DNA of 64,000 nt, from contig CM037860.1 in assembly GCA_021292105.1 (NCBI GenBank), positions 14,650,698 through 14,714,697 on the forward strand, in the 5' to 3' direction. Below are positions 1 through 11,848 of this stretch, piece by piece. This DNA is from Anadara kagoshimensis. Lineage: Eukaryota > Mollusca > Bivalvia > Arcoida > Arcidae. The notes beneath the pieces are model-generated. The model was not told the origin of the DNA. It searched no databases and saw only the letters and a program-made list of their open reading frames with translations. Within the stretch, counting starts at the first letter, position 1. Each line of letters starts with the position of its first letter. The position numbers and the translations under genes were made by a program.

Positions 1-110
1 TTGGCTGTCAAGGTGAAATGAGAGCGGCGCTAAATACGAAAAAATCCAACGATCGCTATAAAGCATTCAGCATGGCTGATGCTTTAAAAATACCGTAGTG
101 ACGGTAAATA
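1..110. repeat. Possible fragment of a dispersed mollusc-type repeat at the window edge
   Basis: The first hundred bases are more GC- and CpG-rich than the DNA that follows and contain an AGCGGCGCTAAATACG word. Strings of this kind recur in molluscan dispersed repeats, but that is from memory. No second copy was found in this window and there is no open frame of note. It could instead be unique DNA or the end of an element cut by the window edge. Confidence 0.2.
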
Positions 111-160
111 TATGTATGCTTAAAACAATATTGTTGATATGCTGATAAAGAAGACAAAAA

Positions 161-475
161 CAGTCCAGTGGTTAAAGTTGTAGACTCATGATTTAAGGGT
201 TGTGGGTTTAAGTCCCAGTCAGATGGTGTTATATGTACTTGAGCAAGCTGGTGGACACTGGCAAAGTTTTTGCTGGGAGTTTACCTTAAGATGGACTAAA
301 TGACTCTGTCACTTCATGTTATTGAAACTGGCATATGCTAAATCAATGGATATCAGGAAATATGCTGGGGTTTGGATTGGTTTAACCTTAAGATGGACTG
401 ATGACTGAGTGTTCAACTTTCAGTCACTTCATAAGACTGATACTGGGATATACTATTAAACTATGGCCTGATATG
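161..475 (+). repeat. Old tRNA-headed SINE-like element with internally duplicated body
   Basis: The head at 161-228 reads like a decayed tRNA gene: an A-box-like AGTCCAGTGG near 162 and a B-box-like GGGTTTAAGTCCC near 208-220 at the expected spacing. The body then repeats itself: CTTAAGATGGACT occurs near 286 and again near 389, each followed by a related stretch containing CACTTCAT. This suggests a tRNA-derived SINE whose body was duplicated, about 105 bp per unit. It resembles neither of the two common SINE families further right. Boundaries and the 3' tail are unclear. Confidence 0.45.
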
Positions 476-658
476 CCAATACTTAATTTTCTTTGTTGAA
501 GAAAGCTTACAATCACCCAATGCAAGAGGAACATAATTTACTTAAGATTTAATTAAACAGTAAACAAACATAGTTATTATATAAAAGCCAGTGTGTCATC
601 AGGAATTCTAAATAAAGGGTTTAACATCTGATAAAGGTACTGGATAATCAATATGCAT

Positions 659-860
659 GGGCAAACAAAATTGACCTGTCTGCTTGACCTTTCATCAGGA
701 AAAAACATATATGATGATCCACCCAATATATGGGTAGTGTTAGGATATACAGCTAATACATAAATGATTCATGTCTCCCATGAGGTCTGTGTACCCTCAA
801 TACCTAAATGCACTCACATTTAAATTAAAGGTCAAGCAGACAGGTCAATGTTGTTTGCCT
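659..860. mobile_element. MITE with ~34-bp terminal inverted repeats (family T)
   Basis: The ends are inverted copies: GGCAAACAAAATTGACCTG at the left matches the reverse complement of the right end, followed by shared TCTGCTTGACCTTT. The arms run about 34 bp with one or two mismatches around a core of about 130 bp without coding capacity. A related element at 31356-31593 shares the GACCTG...TTGACCTTTAATTT part of the terminus. This is a non-autonomous DNA-transposon-like element; the superfamily is not established and no target duplication was clear. Confidence 0.6.
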
Positions 861-1300
861 ATACAGAATAAAGATTTATAAAGTAAAGGGACAACTAACA
901 TTGATCTGTATGTATACCAAAACTATGTGAAGTAGATCATATCTAAATCTGACTAAACATCTCTATAATGGTCAATTATAACAGTTTAAAACTGACTGAC
1001 AATGATGATAATGCTTACCAAAACCAAGGGTGGTTAGAAGAACAGTTAACTCCCTTCATGTCCAGTCCAATTTGAACATTAATGCTCATACAAGCTTTCT
1101 GAAGTTCAACATTAGTGGGCTATTTCTACCAATGATTTAGAACCAGAAATGGCCCTATTCTCAATTGCAAAAAAACTTATATTTCCCCAGTTATTAAAAC
1201 ATGTAAATCAGAAAATTTTCAAACAAGAAAAGGCCCTGACCAGGTAAATTGTTTTGTCTTCCACCCATTTGGAAATTCAAGAAAATTCTCAATCACAATG
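861..1300. other. Non-coding stretch without recognised features
   Basis: AT-rich DNA between two MITEs. I see no splice-site pair, tRNA box or repeat in it. Confidence 0.6.
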
Positions 1301-1302
1301 TA

Positions 1303-2122
1303 CAGTTGAATCTCGTTATCTCGAACTCGGATATCTCGAACTACCGGATATCTCGAACTTTTTTAAAGTCCGAACAGAGTTGTTCTTTATTAAACCAAAA
1401 TCACTCCGGTTATCTCGAACTCGGATATCTCGAATTATCGGATATGTCGAACAATATTTTCGTCCCCTTGAATGAAAATCCTAGGAAAATTAAATTTGTT
1501 AACTCGAACAAAAAATTTTGGAAAATCAAATTTGTCAACGCCTAGAAATTTTTTAGTAGAAAAAACACATTCCGATAAACACATAAATAAAATATTTGAC
1601 TGTCGGCCTTGTGTTGATTTTAAAATGACAACATTGCACTGACCTCCCAATTTCCTTAAGCCCTTAATTATTATCCCTTGCATAAGCAATTAAACCCTCA
1701 AGGAGAATAACAGGTGTTATAATTACTGTCAAGCTGAACATGGCTGCCGAAAAGCGTGTGATGAGAACATTACTCAATACAACCGGAAGCTTGGGGTGAT
1801 TAAAGTACACAAAGCCAAACTGGTATGGAGACCAAAGCGGACTCCACTATTTGTCGGCTAATAACAAAAGCGCAATCAGTTATTGACAGATCTGAGTAAA
1901 CAAAGAAAATCTTATAAAACAAAATGCATAACTGAATACATACGATATAGGAAAAAAAACGACAATATACAGTTTGACAAGATAAAACAGGAAGCGACTT
2001 CCGGTAGGAGTGTAAGAGTTACTTCCCTTTTCTTGCCGTTTTTAACATCGGCTATCTCGAACTCCGGATAAGTCGAACTTTTTGCATTTCCCCGTCGAGT
2101 TCGAGATAACGAGAGTCAACTG
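1303..2122. mobile_element. 820-bp TA-flanked MITE with pogo/Tigger-like termini
   Basis: The element is flanked by TA at 1301-1302 and 2123-2124. The left end begins CAGTTGAATCTCGTTATCTC, and the reverse complement of the right end matches it for about 27 bp with one mismatch (CAGTTGACTCTCGTTATCTC). The motif TATCTCGAACTCGGATATCT is repeated inside the left end (near 1320, 1350 and 1408-1435) and again inverted near 2050-2080, so subterminal repeats are dense. A TA target plus a CAGT...CTCGTTAT terminus is typical of the pogo/Tigger branch of Tc1/mariner. The interior has only short open frames (for example 1883-2071) without a recognisable transposase motif, so it is called non-autonomous. 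The core at about 1740-1860 is GC-richer than its surroundings. Confidence 0.8.
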
Positions 2123-3770
2123 TAATTAGAAACTGCCATTAGTGTTTAAAATTGTCAAATGTATCCAAATCTATTTTGATTCCTTTGACAATAAGCAAAA
2201 GGAAATTGGGACTCACCTTCTTAAATACTAGTAAAGGCAATTTTGAAGGAGCAGGAACAGTTTAATGCTTGAGAAACTAGATATATTATGCAATCATGAC
2301 AGCCATTGTGACCTTAACACAAATTACATACTGTTCCCAATTCTGGAGCTTTCAGCTTATGGAAAAAATTGCTGACATTAGAAAGAATTAAAATAAAACC
2401 TAACTATATTCAATATCATTTTTTAAAAACATAGCAAATGTCAACAAAATCAATTAATATTAAATTTTGTGGAAAAATTCAACAATGTTCAGGAAATGCA
2501 TCCACACTTATGTAAAAATCCAATTTCCTATCACAAGCCTTTGTTTCAAGAGAAATTATTCTATCGGTGTTTCTATGGCAACATTAAACATAGACAAGAA
2601 CATTCATTAAATTTATGAAAAGCGATATCAAAAGCAATTTTGCCTATTTTTATTTGCCTTCTTTGAAGTATTGGGGATTTATTAATGCCAGTAAATTCAT
2701 GTTCCATATTCTGTTTCGTTATCTTAAAATTACCCAGCTAATCTACATAAAGCCACCTGCCTGCTGCCTTGACAAAATAAGAACAAATTATATCCATGAA
2801 AACAAAACAAAACAATCTAAAACGAATAAAAAATTAGATAACATCTATTACTGATGTACTACTTTCCCTCATGAAAAAAACAGTTGTCTGAAATCTTCCA
2901 GAAATTTTAAAGGTTTTACATTTTTAAAATGAATACAGATAAAAGTATTAGAAAAATTAGACATTATATTTTGGTTCAAGAAAATTTCATCATGAATTTA
3001 GCTTTTTTTCAAAATATTCACTTTTGTTTCATGAAAGGTAAGTTTGGTTTTCCATTTTTTGTTGTTGAAAAGAACCTTATCACTAAAACACCAAAGAATC
3101 AAAATTTGGTTTACTACAGGTTATATTTAAATGTATAACAAATTACCATAGCAATGGGAAAAAGAAACAAGACTTAATGGACATAAACAACTGTCATTTG
3201 ACTTAGTCCAAGGGGTATGGACATACAAGATATATTTTGTTGTCACTTTCTCCAGACTTCAACATGTAACACAATTCAAAATGTTCTTTGGTCAGCCACA
3301 ATCAAGGGTGTATACTGATAACTACTATATGACATATCCCTAACTCCCTAACATCAGAAAGCAATCTGTCAACAATCCCAAAGATAGAAGCATAGCTGTC
3401 GAAACATGATGACCAAATAATAGTCAAACTATAAAACTGTTCATTCTAAAGTTGAGAACCATTTCTTTTAATCAATCCATCGAAAGTTAAGAGAAATGAT
3501 AGATTTCAGAACATACCGATAATTTCAATCTTGCTGGTGATATGTTTGTTTTTTATCTGAACTACACTAGTTACAGAATCTGTTTGTTGTAATCTGATGT
3601 AAAATGGAAGTCATTAGAGATTGTTTTATGGCAAATCATTACACAGATGCTGGTACCAGTACATATTGCTTCCAGCCTACAAACATGATCACATATAAAA
3701 CTGAAAATACAGGTACTATATTTTTTATCATTAAAACAAAACAAAGGTCAAATTTATAATAAAGTGAGTC
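2123..3770. other. Non-coding stretch without recognised features
   Basis: AT-rich DNA with several short chance frames (up to about 80 codons) that have no recognisable motif, codon character or splice context. No repeat was recognised. Confidence 0.55.
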
Positions 3771-3780
3771 ATAGTGTGGA

Positions 3781-3806
3781 CTGGCTGGCTGGCTGGCTGG
3801 CTGGCT
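3781..3806. repeat. (CTGG)n microsatellite
   Basis: About six tandem CTGG units. It accounts for the Trp-Leu-Ala-Gly strings in the short overlapping frames here, which are therefore not genes. Confidence 0.9.
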
Positions 3807-4189
3807 CGATGGACTAAACATGCAAACAGGATAAACTACCGTTACTTGTCTTTTGGGGATATCAAAAGACCTATGTTGTTTATAATACATGAATGTTATG
3901 TAAGTTGCTGCACTGTGCAACAAAATCATTTCGTAAGCCTACAGGGTTGGATAAAAACTATTGGTACACAAGCATTCATCAATGCCATTGTCCTAGCTTG
4001 TAAATCATATATGCTTTCTGTTCTTTTAAGATAAAAGAGTGAGCCTACAAATGTATGCCATTTAAAAACAAAAGGTATGATTCACATGTAGGTATGGGGA
4101 GATAGCACGTTGTTTGACAAACTTAGGTTAAAGATCTAAATTTTGACCTCAGCAAATGACAATATGCACGTATGAAGTGCAATATTGCA

Positions 4190-4223
<34 letters not shown>

Positions 4224-4236
4224 TTGTTATTATTAT
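4190..4236. repeat. (ATT)n microsatellite
   Basis: A run of ATT trinucleotides with two point interruptions (TAG and GTT units). Confidence 0.9.
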
Positions 4237-4897
4237 ACAGATATGACATCTGACATAACCTTACATCAAAAGAAGTGTTAAGCACTTAAAAGCCATAGTA
4301 ACCTATTTTAAAGTTTTAAATGTCTTTTTACAAACATAACTAATGTAAAACTTGATGACATTAAAATAATGGGGGGTGACACATACCTGACAATGTAATA
4401 TTTATGTAAGAGCCTGGGGGTGTTAAAACAGACCATTAAGGTGCTAAATACTCATTATTTAAAATCCCATTTGTACTCACTCAAACAAAATGTAGATGTT
4501 TTATTTCTAGGGAGATATAGGGAGAGGGTACCTTGCATTGCTGGCAGGCATTTAGACATATAACTTCCTGTTTTACAAATGAATACTGTCACTGTTATGT
4601 AATTACAAACACACAGATATTATTTTTAACACTTTGCTGCTTTAGAACAAAGGAATGACAGAAAAGCTTAAATCTGTGAAGAACATCAAACTTAAAATCT
4701 GTCTAGAAATGAATCATAACCATAACTTTGTATGTTACATTATTTTGTGCATTATAAAGAAGAAATGAAATGAAAATGAGCTGAGCTGGGCAATTCAAAG
4801 CTATGAGCTGAGCTGAGGAATTCAGAGTTTCCACTATGTAATGCCTATTAGTGTATATTAATGCTTATGATAACTTTTGAGTTGTAAACCAGACCAA

Positions 4898-5245
4898 GTA
4901 ACTAATTCTGTTGACAACAAATAAATCACAAAACTTTAACAAACCAAAGTGTCCAAAAAAGACCACCAACATTCTGCAAGCAAACTGACTAACTATCAAA
5001 CACTGGGGGCTCAAAACTTAGGTTCAGCATGATCAGTGAGCTAGTAAAATCGCCAATGTATTTTGAAGTCTTTGGTTTGCTTGGTAACTAATTCTGATGA
5101 CAACAAATAATCCACCAAAAACCTTAACAAACCAAAGCGTCCAGAAAAAAAACACCAACATTTTGCAAGCAAACTGACTAAGTATCCAACAAAGATGGGA
5201 TTGGAGGCTAGGTGGTGAAATACACTAATCTGTGAGCTAGTAAAA
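4898..5245 (-). repeat. Tandem duplication of a SINE-like segment, period 186 bp
   Basis: GTAACTAATTCTG occurs at 4898 and again at 5084. What follows each is clearly related: CAACAAATAA, AACAAACCAAAG, GCAAGCAAACTGACTAA and finally GTGAGCTAGTAAAA. Within each unit the order ACCACCAACA...GCAAGCAAACTGAC...AACTTAGG...GTGAGC parallels the minus-strand body and head of the SINE family called SINE-2 here (best copy 20366-21130). I infer a degraded SINE-2 relative duplicated locally. The units differ by roughly one base in ten. Confidence 0.6.
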
Positions 5246-5278
5246 ACAGGAGGAAAGAATGACATAGGGTTTTCTGTA

Positions 5279-5500
5279 CAGTAAAACCTCTTTGTAATGT
5301 AAATCTGGATTTTCTGTACAATAAAAACCTTGTTGTAATGTCCCTCTATACACTAGTATGTAATTCTGCTACCATGTTTATTGGCACTGTATTTTTTTCT
5401 ATCGTTTCTTTATGAGCCTACCATTCCCTTTATTGCCAAATCCCTTTATGTCACAAACATATGACTGAACAAATGGTAGTGATAAATCAAGGTTTTACTG
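5279..5500. mobile_element. 222-bp pogo-like MITE (family P), TA-flanked, with partly duplicated left end
   Basis: TA at 5277-5278 and 5501-5502 flank an element beginning CAGTAAAACCTCTTTGTAATG and ending CAAGGTTTTACTG, the inverse of its start. Just inside the left end, GGATTTTCTGTACAATAAAAACC (5311 onward) repeats the junction sequence before and through the left terminus, so the left end plus about 10 bp of flank is present twice. The interior GATAAATCAAGG and CCCTTTAT...GCCAAA parts match copies at 27737 and, inverted, at 59832. No coding capacity. Confidence 0.8.
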
Positions 5501-5502
5501 TA

Positions 5503-8500
5503 ATATGTACTGAAAAGCTCAAAATTGTTGTTACTTAACTCATAAATGTTTTAAAACTTCAAATCTTAAGAGTGTATAGAAGATATGAAGACTCTGTCAA
5601 TTTACAGATATTTCATAACTACATGTATATCTCTTTTGTCATTCTATGATTTCCATATATCATTGTCTAGATTTATATATTATCAACATGTGATACATCA
5701 ATTTTCATTTGGAATTTTAAGATAGAAGAAAAAACAACTATGTTGACAATGCAACACTTTGCAGTACAAGACATAAACTACTGAGAGTGAAGGAAACCTG
5801 AATTATTAATAAGCAAAATATTTCATTTTATTTTTATTTTTTATTGGCAAAAAGCTTGCAATAATTTGGTGTTGGTGTCGTGAAGTAATTACTAGTTATG
5901 TACTACAAAATATTCCCCGGGATTCAATCCATTTCAATCATCCTGATATTGACTGAACACCAAAACACCCAGAAATATCCACATGGGAAAGTGCAGACTT
6001 TTAATGCTTTTAGAAATAAATGATAATGGTTTTTTTTTTCTGAATAAAAACTGTTCTAAGATCTGATGTAGGAATTAACAACTCGGCAGACATTTATACA
6101 AAAAGGGAAGAAAATGAAGATTAATAATTCTGAAGGTCAGATATACGGTATGGAATGGAAGGTGGACATGTAGTTAAAATCCCATGATACATTTGGAATG
6201 GCATATATATTTCGACAATATTAATATAATCATAATTATATCAATATCACTTTCATATAGTCTTATTAATTATTAATTTTATCTCTGTTAATGTGGTATA
6301 TGACACACGACAAGGAATTTATCAATCCTGTATGTGAAATAAAGGGAAATAACAGAAAATAGACCGAAAATAGAATACATGTATAAATCTTAAACATCAA
6401 CATAAGACTGACATCTTTGAGAACCTTCACATTTGATCTGAATGCCCTTGAAAATTCTGACCCCCAAAAAATATTCCAAAAGTGAAACTGTTACATATTA
6501 AAGTTAAAATATTCAGGTTTCCCAACCATATTTTCTTTATGTACTGAAAGTATATATTTAAATAAATAAACCTTAGCCAATCAAAGATTTTGATGCATAC
6601 TGGTAAATGAAATTTGAATTATTTCTCTAAAATTTAAGACATGGCCAAATTATCACAGTCGCCTCAATCTTAAACAATAAGTCATTATCAAAAGATGACA
6701 TATATTACAAAAACTCAAAATGGATCAATGAAGAGAAATACTAGTATTTATCAGGTTTCATTTGAACACATGAGATCTGTCCATTTCAAGTTGAATTAAT
6801 GGGTACTTTTAATGACTTGTGTCAGTGCTTGTTAATTTTGACCTTTTAGAACAATACATATAATATGGTCCTTATTACCAACACATTATAGTCAGTTATG
6901 ATTGGTTATTAATTGACATTATTGTCAAAATGCCTGCTTTAATTTGGGCTTGAAATTTGAAATTGTTACAATAAGTTAATACCAATGTTTGGTTTGTTAA
7001 GACATTTGATTCAGAATCTGTATATGAATTCCACTAAAAGCATGAATTTTTTTTTATCTTTTCCTGACACAAAACAGACTACGGTATATTATGTTTTTCC
7101 ATTAAAGAGAACATCAGGAAATCAAGAGTGTGACAAAAATCAAAGTAAATTTATCAGCTCAGCATATTTTTGTAGTCTTTTTGTTGCTGTGATATAACTT
7201 TGACTGTGTTCTGCAACAATGTGCCATGACTGAACAGTGATACATAAAAATTACACATTAATTATGCATGGCAATATGTATCGCACAATATTTTTATGGT
7301 ATTAAGTTTCAGCGCAACTGTACTCAGTCACAGAATGAATGGAAAATTTGTTTTTTATTTCAATTCAATTTTACTTTTTTTAGGGACACCCTCTTTCAAA
7401 GTTGATAATTAATGTTTGTATTAGTGAACCTACACATTAGCTATAAGTAGACATTTTGTCTGTTTGAATGTGCTAATTTGTATAATAAACCACATATTCA
7501 ATTCAGCTGGCAAAAATTTCATGCAATGTTGTTTCAGAGGAATCTGAAATCGTAATCTGTATGGCGACAACAGTGACACATATTGTCATGGACAGAGTAC
7601 TTTCCATCAATGGCATGGAATGACTGCATAATGATCAAATTAGCATGTCCATTGACGTATTCATGTAACATCATTCCATGGCAATATTATACCTTAATCT
7701 GAATTGTAATATGTATGTACGTAGACGGCGGACGGACTGCCCTATACAAATCCTAAATTACGAAATATGTCATTTATTATAATGGACAATTATATCTGTT
7801 TCAATGAAGTCTCAGAATAAAGACATCATATTTGAAATTTATGCAGACAAGCTGACTGTCTTAAAATTTTAATAATTTAACAGACAGCCATTAGCGGGGA
7901 CATATATATTTTTTTAAAGCCTAACTAAATGGGCCTTTCTATATATGATTTACTAATACCTATCTGTTTACTAAATGAGTAGGTGTGTCAAGGTATGCAA
8001 AGAAATTATTTAATTAAAGACTCCCAAAGTATAACAGTATATATACGGTACATACATCATTACATGTATATACCTTCTCGTAAAGAAGGTAACATGGTGC
8101 ATATGTCATATTTATTTGTGGTCACATGTAGACTCATAATATGACACCATTATGAATTCAGTCTATAATTTATTATGGTACCATAGTGTACAGGGAGAGA
8201 GAGGGAGGGGGTGAATATTTCGGGTTAGTGATATTTTCTTCAAAGTTCCCATATTTATCATTGAACAAAAATACATTTACAATATTGTTTTACCGGTACT
8301 ACAAAATGACTAGTTGACAGCATCATGAGGAACTATATAGATAATTTATAAGTTTGATGATTTATAGGCAATATAACAACATTAAGTATCAAAGGTAGAC
8401 AAACGACAGCAATACCAAACCCAGCCTGGCAGCTATTACACATTGTAATTCTCAATATGTATCTGCCATTTTACAATCGTAATAACGAGAAGAAGAAAAC

Positions 8501-9104
8501 ATCTGGGGTCTGACAGCTATTATGTAAAAATTAAATGAAAGTGAATTTGCTCTGATTGAATTCCATTCATTTGAACAAATGAATGAATGTCATAAAAGTG
8601 CCTCATCTCGATCCATTCAATATATACCAGTTTTTAGATTTATATCAACATCTGTGCAACCATGACGCTTTCATAAAATGAAATGCAAAATTAAAATTGA
8701 TAAAATTTGATGTTACGGTAATTAATTTCATTTACTTAGTCATATACATCATTGTCAGATATTGTTTTCTTCTTCTTTTTTTAAGACAGACCAGATATCT
8801 TTTTGGACATTTTCTGAAGACTTCAGGACACGAAATGACACAACCATTCAATTTCATGTTAAAAAGTATTTTGGTTTATAAAAACATGTATATTTTGAGA
8901 AACAATGGTGGAGAGGTTGTATATTGGTCTGTGCCAAACAATAGAGACCGTGGCCATCACACGGAAAATTACCACTTTAAATTTTACAAAGAAAATCTAA
9001 TTACGCAGGAAATTGATTATTAACGAATCTAGTATTACGTTGCTGGGTTTAATATTGCTTAAATTTGATAATCTTAATTACATGAAAAATATTGATAAAT
9101 ATTT
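5503..9104. other. Long mostly unique non-coding stretch (candidate intron)
   Basis: About 3.6 kb of AT-rich DNA. The longest open frame (8697-9023, plus, 108 codons) has no recognisable domain, lies in low-complexity AT-rich sequence and has no splice context. If the minus-strand exon at 9111-9212 is real, this is the start of its downstream intron. I found no second coding exon here. A short GACGGCGGACGG word near 7725 resembles a fragment of a common mollusc repeat. Confidence 0.5.
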
Positions 9105-9110
9105 ACTTAC

Positions 9111-9174
9111 CAAATGCGATGGCCAGTGGGACCACTAAGATAGAGATAAGTGTCCAGATTGAAGTGGACATCAT
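9111..9174 (-). CDS. Partial coding exon: signal-peptide-like N-terminus, protein unknown
   Basis: The minus-strand frame encodes about 21 residues beginning MMSTSIWTLISILVVPLA, then AIAF, and is cut in phase 1 by the donor at 9110. Residues 6-21 are almost uninterruptedly hydrophobic with small residues (Ala-Ile-Ala) near the end, as in a secretory signal peptide. The n-region lacks a basic residue, so a signal anchor is also possible. The second Met at codon 2 could be the start. Known biology: a phase-1 intron right after the signal peptide is common in secreted and cell-surface proteins. Inference: the mature protein is encoded left of this exon; no second coding exon was recognised between 1 and 9110. 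The family cannot be named from this. Confidence 0.45.
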
Positions 9175-9212
9175 GTCAACATTTGGACTACAGCAAATAA
9201 CTAGCTAATAAC
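9111..9212 (-). other. Candidate exon carrying a start codon and signal peptide
   Basis: Read on the minus strand, the segment is preceded by a long T-rich tract and TTTTTTCACAG (AG at 9213-9214) and is followed at once by GTAAGTAAAT (GT at 9109-9110). Both are good consensus splice sites. The 102-nt exon has 38 nt of leader and then ATGATG at 9174-9169. A purine lies at -3 of the first ATG. The frame stays open to the donor and breaks in phase 1, the usual phase after a signal-peptide exon in secreted and Ig-superfamily genes. It is the best host-exon candidate in the window, but a single exon cannot identify the gene. Confidence 0.55.
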
Positions 9213-10483
9213 CTGTGAAAAAATTAAAACAAAACAAAAAATAAACTAAAAATCATAAGGTTTACCCAACGTTTGACCTGTGGTCAAGATATGATGACCA
9301 TAAACAAATCTGTCATCTCCATTCCCGTGTTACTAAATAAATTACAGTAATCCATTTGTCTTGTTAGTAAAATAATCCAAACTGCCAATTTGCTAATCCA
9401 AAAACGTTGTTGTAGTTAGTAGTTATTAGTAAATAAATCCAACATCAAAAGTTTCAAAAAGAGAAACCGAAATTCCAAACTCTCTCTTAGAATCCTCTTA
9501 ACAATATGTGTATATGGTGCACCATTCATGAATATGCAATTACTTTGAAATTCTTGGTCGACAATGATGACATCCAACAAAATGGCCGTATATCTAATGT
9601 TTTATAATAATTTATTGTAATGGACAATTAGATTCTCCTGCTCCTACATAAATTGTTGACAGCTCTGATTAAATCAAGATAAATACCATGGTTGGTTTAT
9701 CATTGGAAAAAATCTAAAATTCTCCCAAACAGTTGAGTCGGTCATCTGTGATCTTGTATTACAAAGTTTGCAGGTATTCAAAATTTGTTTGTGTGTTCAA
9801 ACTGAAAATGTTAGTAATTTACAAGACAAAAAAATAGGAAATTAATAATTTTCCGGTGATTTGATCACAGTTAGAATTACATACACACATTGATTTTTTC
9901 CATATATGGAATAAAGCAAAATCTTCACACTACAAATGTATAATGCTCGTGACAAATGTTTTACGATAGGCATATACCTCATGTAGCAGGAGGGTTAAGT
10001 TTTACCATGCCTTCTAATTGACCTAACGGGACAATATCAACCGAAATTATATCAGAGATATATATCGATCAAACATAAGGTAAATAAAATATTATTTAGA
10101 TGTATACAAAAAAATTATATATAATTACTGTTACTATAAAAAGGTTGTTAGATTAAATTCACAATGTATCTCCATCCGTCCATTAAATTACTTCTATGAA
10201 AACACATTAAAATAATCCAGCCATTTAACACTGTAGATTGAAAAAAATCTCCCAGATATTCAAAATACTATTAAATGAAACATTGGATATTATATTCCAT
10301 GAATGAACTGTGACTATGTTGGTGTCTTCTTTTTTTTCTATATTTGATACCGGGACAAAATCTGGGTCACCTATGATAAAGGTGTGTATATATATATAAA
10401 GGTAGGTATAAAATGTTGTTGACCATCTGGTATTATGAGGTGATTAAATATATATACAAGTCCAAGGTGAAAATTTAACTCAC
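9213..10483 (-). other. Candidate intron 1 of the minus-strand gene
   Basis: If the first exon at about 10484-10632 is right, this 1271-bp interval is an intron with donor GTGAGTT (10483-10477) and acceptor CACAG (ending 9213). It holds no repeat that I recognise apart from a short TATA run near 10385-10400. Confidence 0.35.
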
Positions 10484-10632
10484 TGTTGATGTGTTAAAAC
10501 TTATCCATTAATATTGAATGAAGACACTTAAATCAATTAAATTCCACAATTACACCATGATTTTGTCATACAATCCAAATGAATGTGTAAATCTCTGCTC
10601 TATACACTTGGTGTATTCATAACACAGTCAGA
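10484..10632 (-). other. Candidate 5' leader exon upstream of the signal-peptide exon
   Basis: On the minus strand, a TATAAA lies at 10665-10660, and about 150 nt below the expected start site there is a good donor, CAACA|GTGAGTT, with GT at 10483-10482. The interval would be an untranslated first exon; it contains stops in all frames. The start is inferred only from the usual 25-30 nt TATA-to-start distance. RNA evidence would be needed to fix either end. Confidence 0.35.
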
Positions 10633-10659
10633 GGCCCATGTGATTTGACTTTGTGTTAG

Positions 10660-10677
10660 TTTATACCTCCAGCCAAT
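10660..10677 (-). promoter_or_regulatory. Possible core promoter: TATA-like plus inverted CCAAT box
   Basis: TATAAA (10665-10660, minus) lies just downstream of ATTGG (10677-10673, minus). Their gap of about 7 bp is tighter than the usual CCAAT-TATA spacing, which weakens the call. The surrounding 10610-10770 is less AT-rich than its neighbours. On the plus strand the same segment leads to a donor-like CCCCAG|GTAAGAAG at 10765/10766, so divergent transcription is possible. Confidence 0.3.
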
Positions 10678-10767
10678 CAGAACGCCTGTTACATTTCTTT
10701 TGATGTCTGTCACCATTGTTCAGGAATGACACTCCAATGTTTAAGGGGAAGTAACTCACCCCCAGGT

Positions 10768-11500
10768 AAGAAGATAGTAATTGTTCTTGATTCACCTGGT
10801 TGATTTTAAACTATTCTTACTCTAAACTATGTACACTTCTTATTATACCTTACCTGACCTTATCAATGGGCTGACCTAACTTTATATTGTTCAGATCTAT
10901 AATATGTAGGCCAAACAAAAGACAGATTCCCATTCATTCATTCATTCATATATGGTTAAAAAAGAGAAGGCTAGGATTTTTTAAATACAAACATTTTTAC
11001 ATGGAAATTCAAATTAGATTACTTAATGGGGAAAATTTAGATTTTTAAATAATGATTTATTGCAATTATAACTTATGAGTAGAAAAAATATCTGATTTGA
11101 GGTTTTACAGAATAATTAAAACTGATTAAAAATGTGTGACTTAACATAAAAATCTGTGAAATAAATGTCATTATTTGAATTTAAAAGAGTTATAATTAAT
11201 GATGCAAAACTATGTGGGTTAAGACTTTGATCTTAAAGCACATAGAACAAGTGTTTGTTTTTTATGACAAAAACATGTCCCCAGGAATTAAAAAAAGGTT
11301 TTTACATATTACTAATGAATGTTTAACAACCACCGATTTATGAAAAGCAGTGTGAATAAGACAATAAGCATGTAACAATCCAATCATTTACATTGCCATT
11401 TTTGTTTGTTTATGTTTTATGTTTTCACTAGTCAATTATGTATTGTGTATCAATAAAAAAGGAAAAACCTGAAATTTTAGTTATTGTGGATACTTTCATA
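10768..11500. other. Non-coding stretch without recognised features
   Basis: AT-rich, with a short ATTC run near 10932-10950 and nothing else that I can support. Confidence 0.5.
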
Positions 11501-11510
11501 AACATTTTTT

Positions 11511-11536
11511 TGGGGGGGGGGGGGGTGGGGGGGGTG
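11511..11536. repeat. Poly-G tract
   Basis: A run of G broken by two T residues, inside T-rich DNA. Such runs are prone to assembly and sequencing error. Confidence 0.85.
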
Positions 11537-11775
11537 GTATTTTTAATTTTTTTAAAAGTTTTATTTCATTTAAAAAAAAAATTATCTGTGAAAAAAAATC
11601 AAATGGAGTTTAATCTTAATTTTTCAGCTTTAGACATCCAATTTTAGTGATTTAATAGTGGGATAGAATAATTTTGACAATACCCCAATATCAAATTACT
11701 ATAAAGGTTCTATTTCAGGGCAGTTTGATCAGTGGTTTGATCACTGGACATTTTCCCTTTCCTGTTTCAGAAAGT

Positions 11776-11841
11776 ATATATATATATATATACACATGTA
11801 TATATATATATATTATATATATATACATGTATATATATATT
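11776..11841. repeat. (TA)n with embedded TACATGTA
   Basis: A palindromic AT dinucleotide run interrupted twice by ACATGTA. It directly abuts the SINE-2 copy that starts near 11849. Confidence 0.85.
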
Positions 11842-11848
11842 AATTAGA

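Noticed and set aside
1435-1689. 84-codon minus frame within the MITE as a transposase remnant
   Set aside because: Its residues follow subterminal repeats of the element; no DDE or helix-turn-helix motif is visible.
8697-9023. 108-codon plus-strand open frame
   Set aside because: AT-rich, low-complexity hydrophobic first half, no motif, no promoter or splice context. Several frames of this size are expected by chance in 64 kb of AT-rich DNA.
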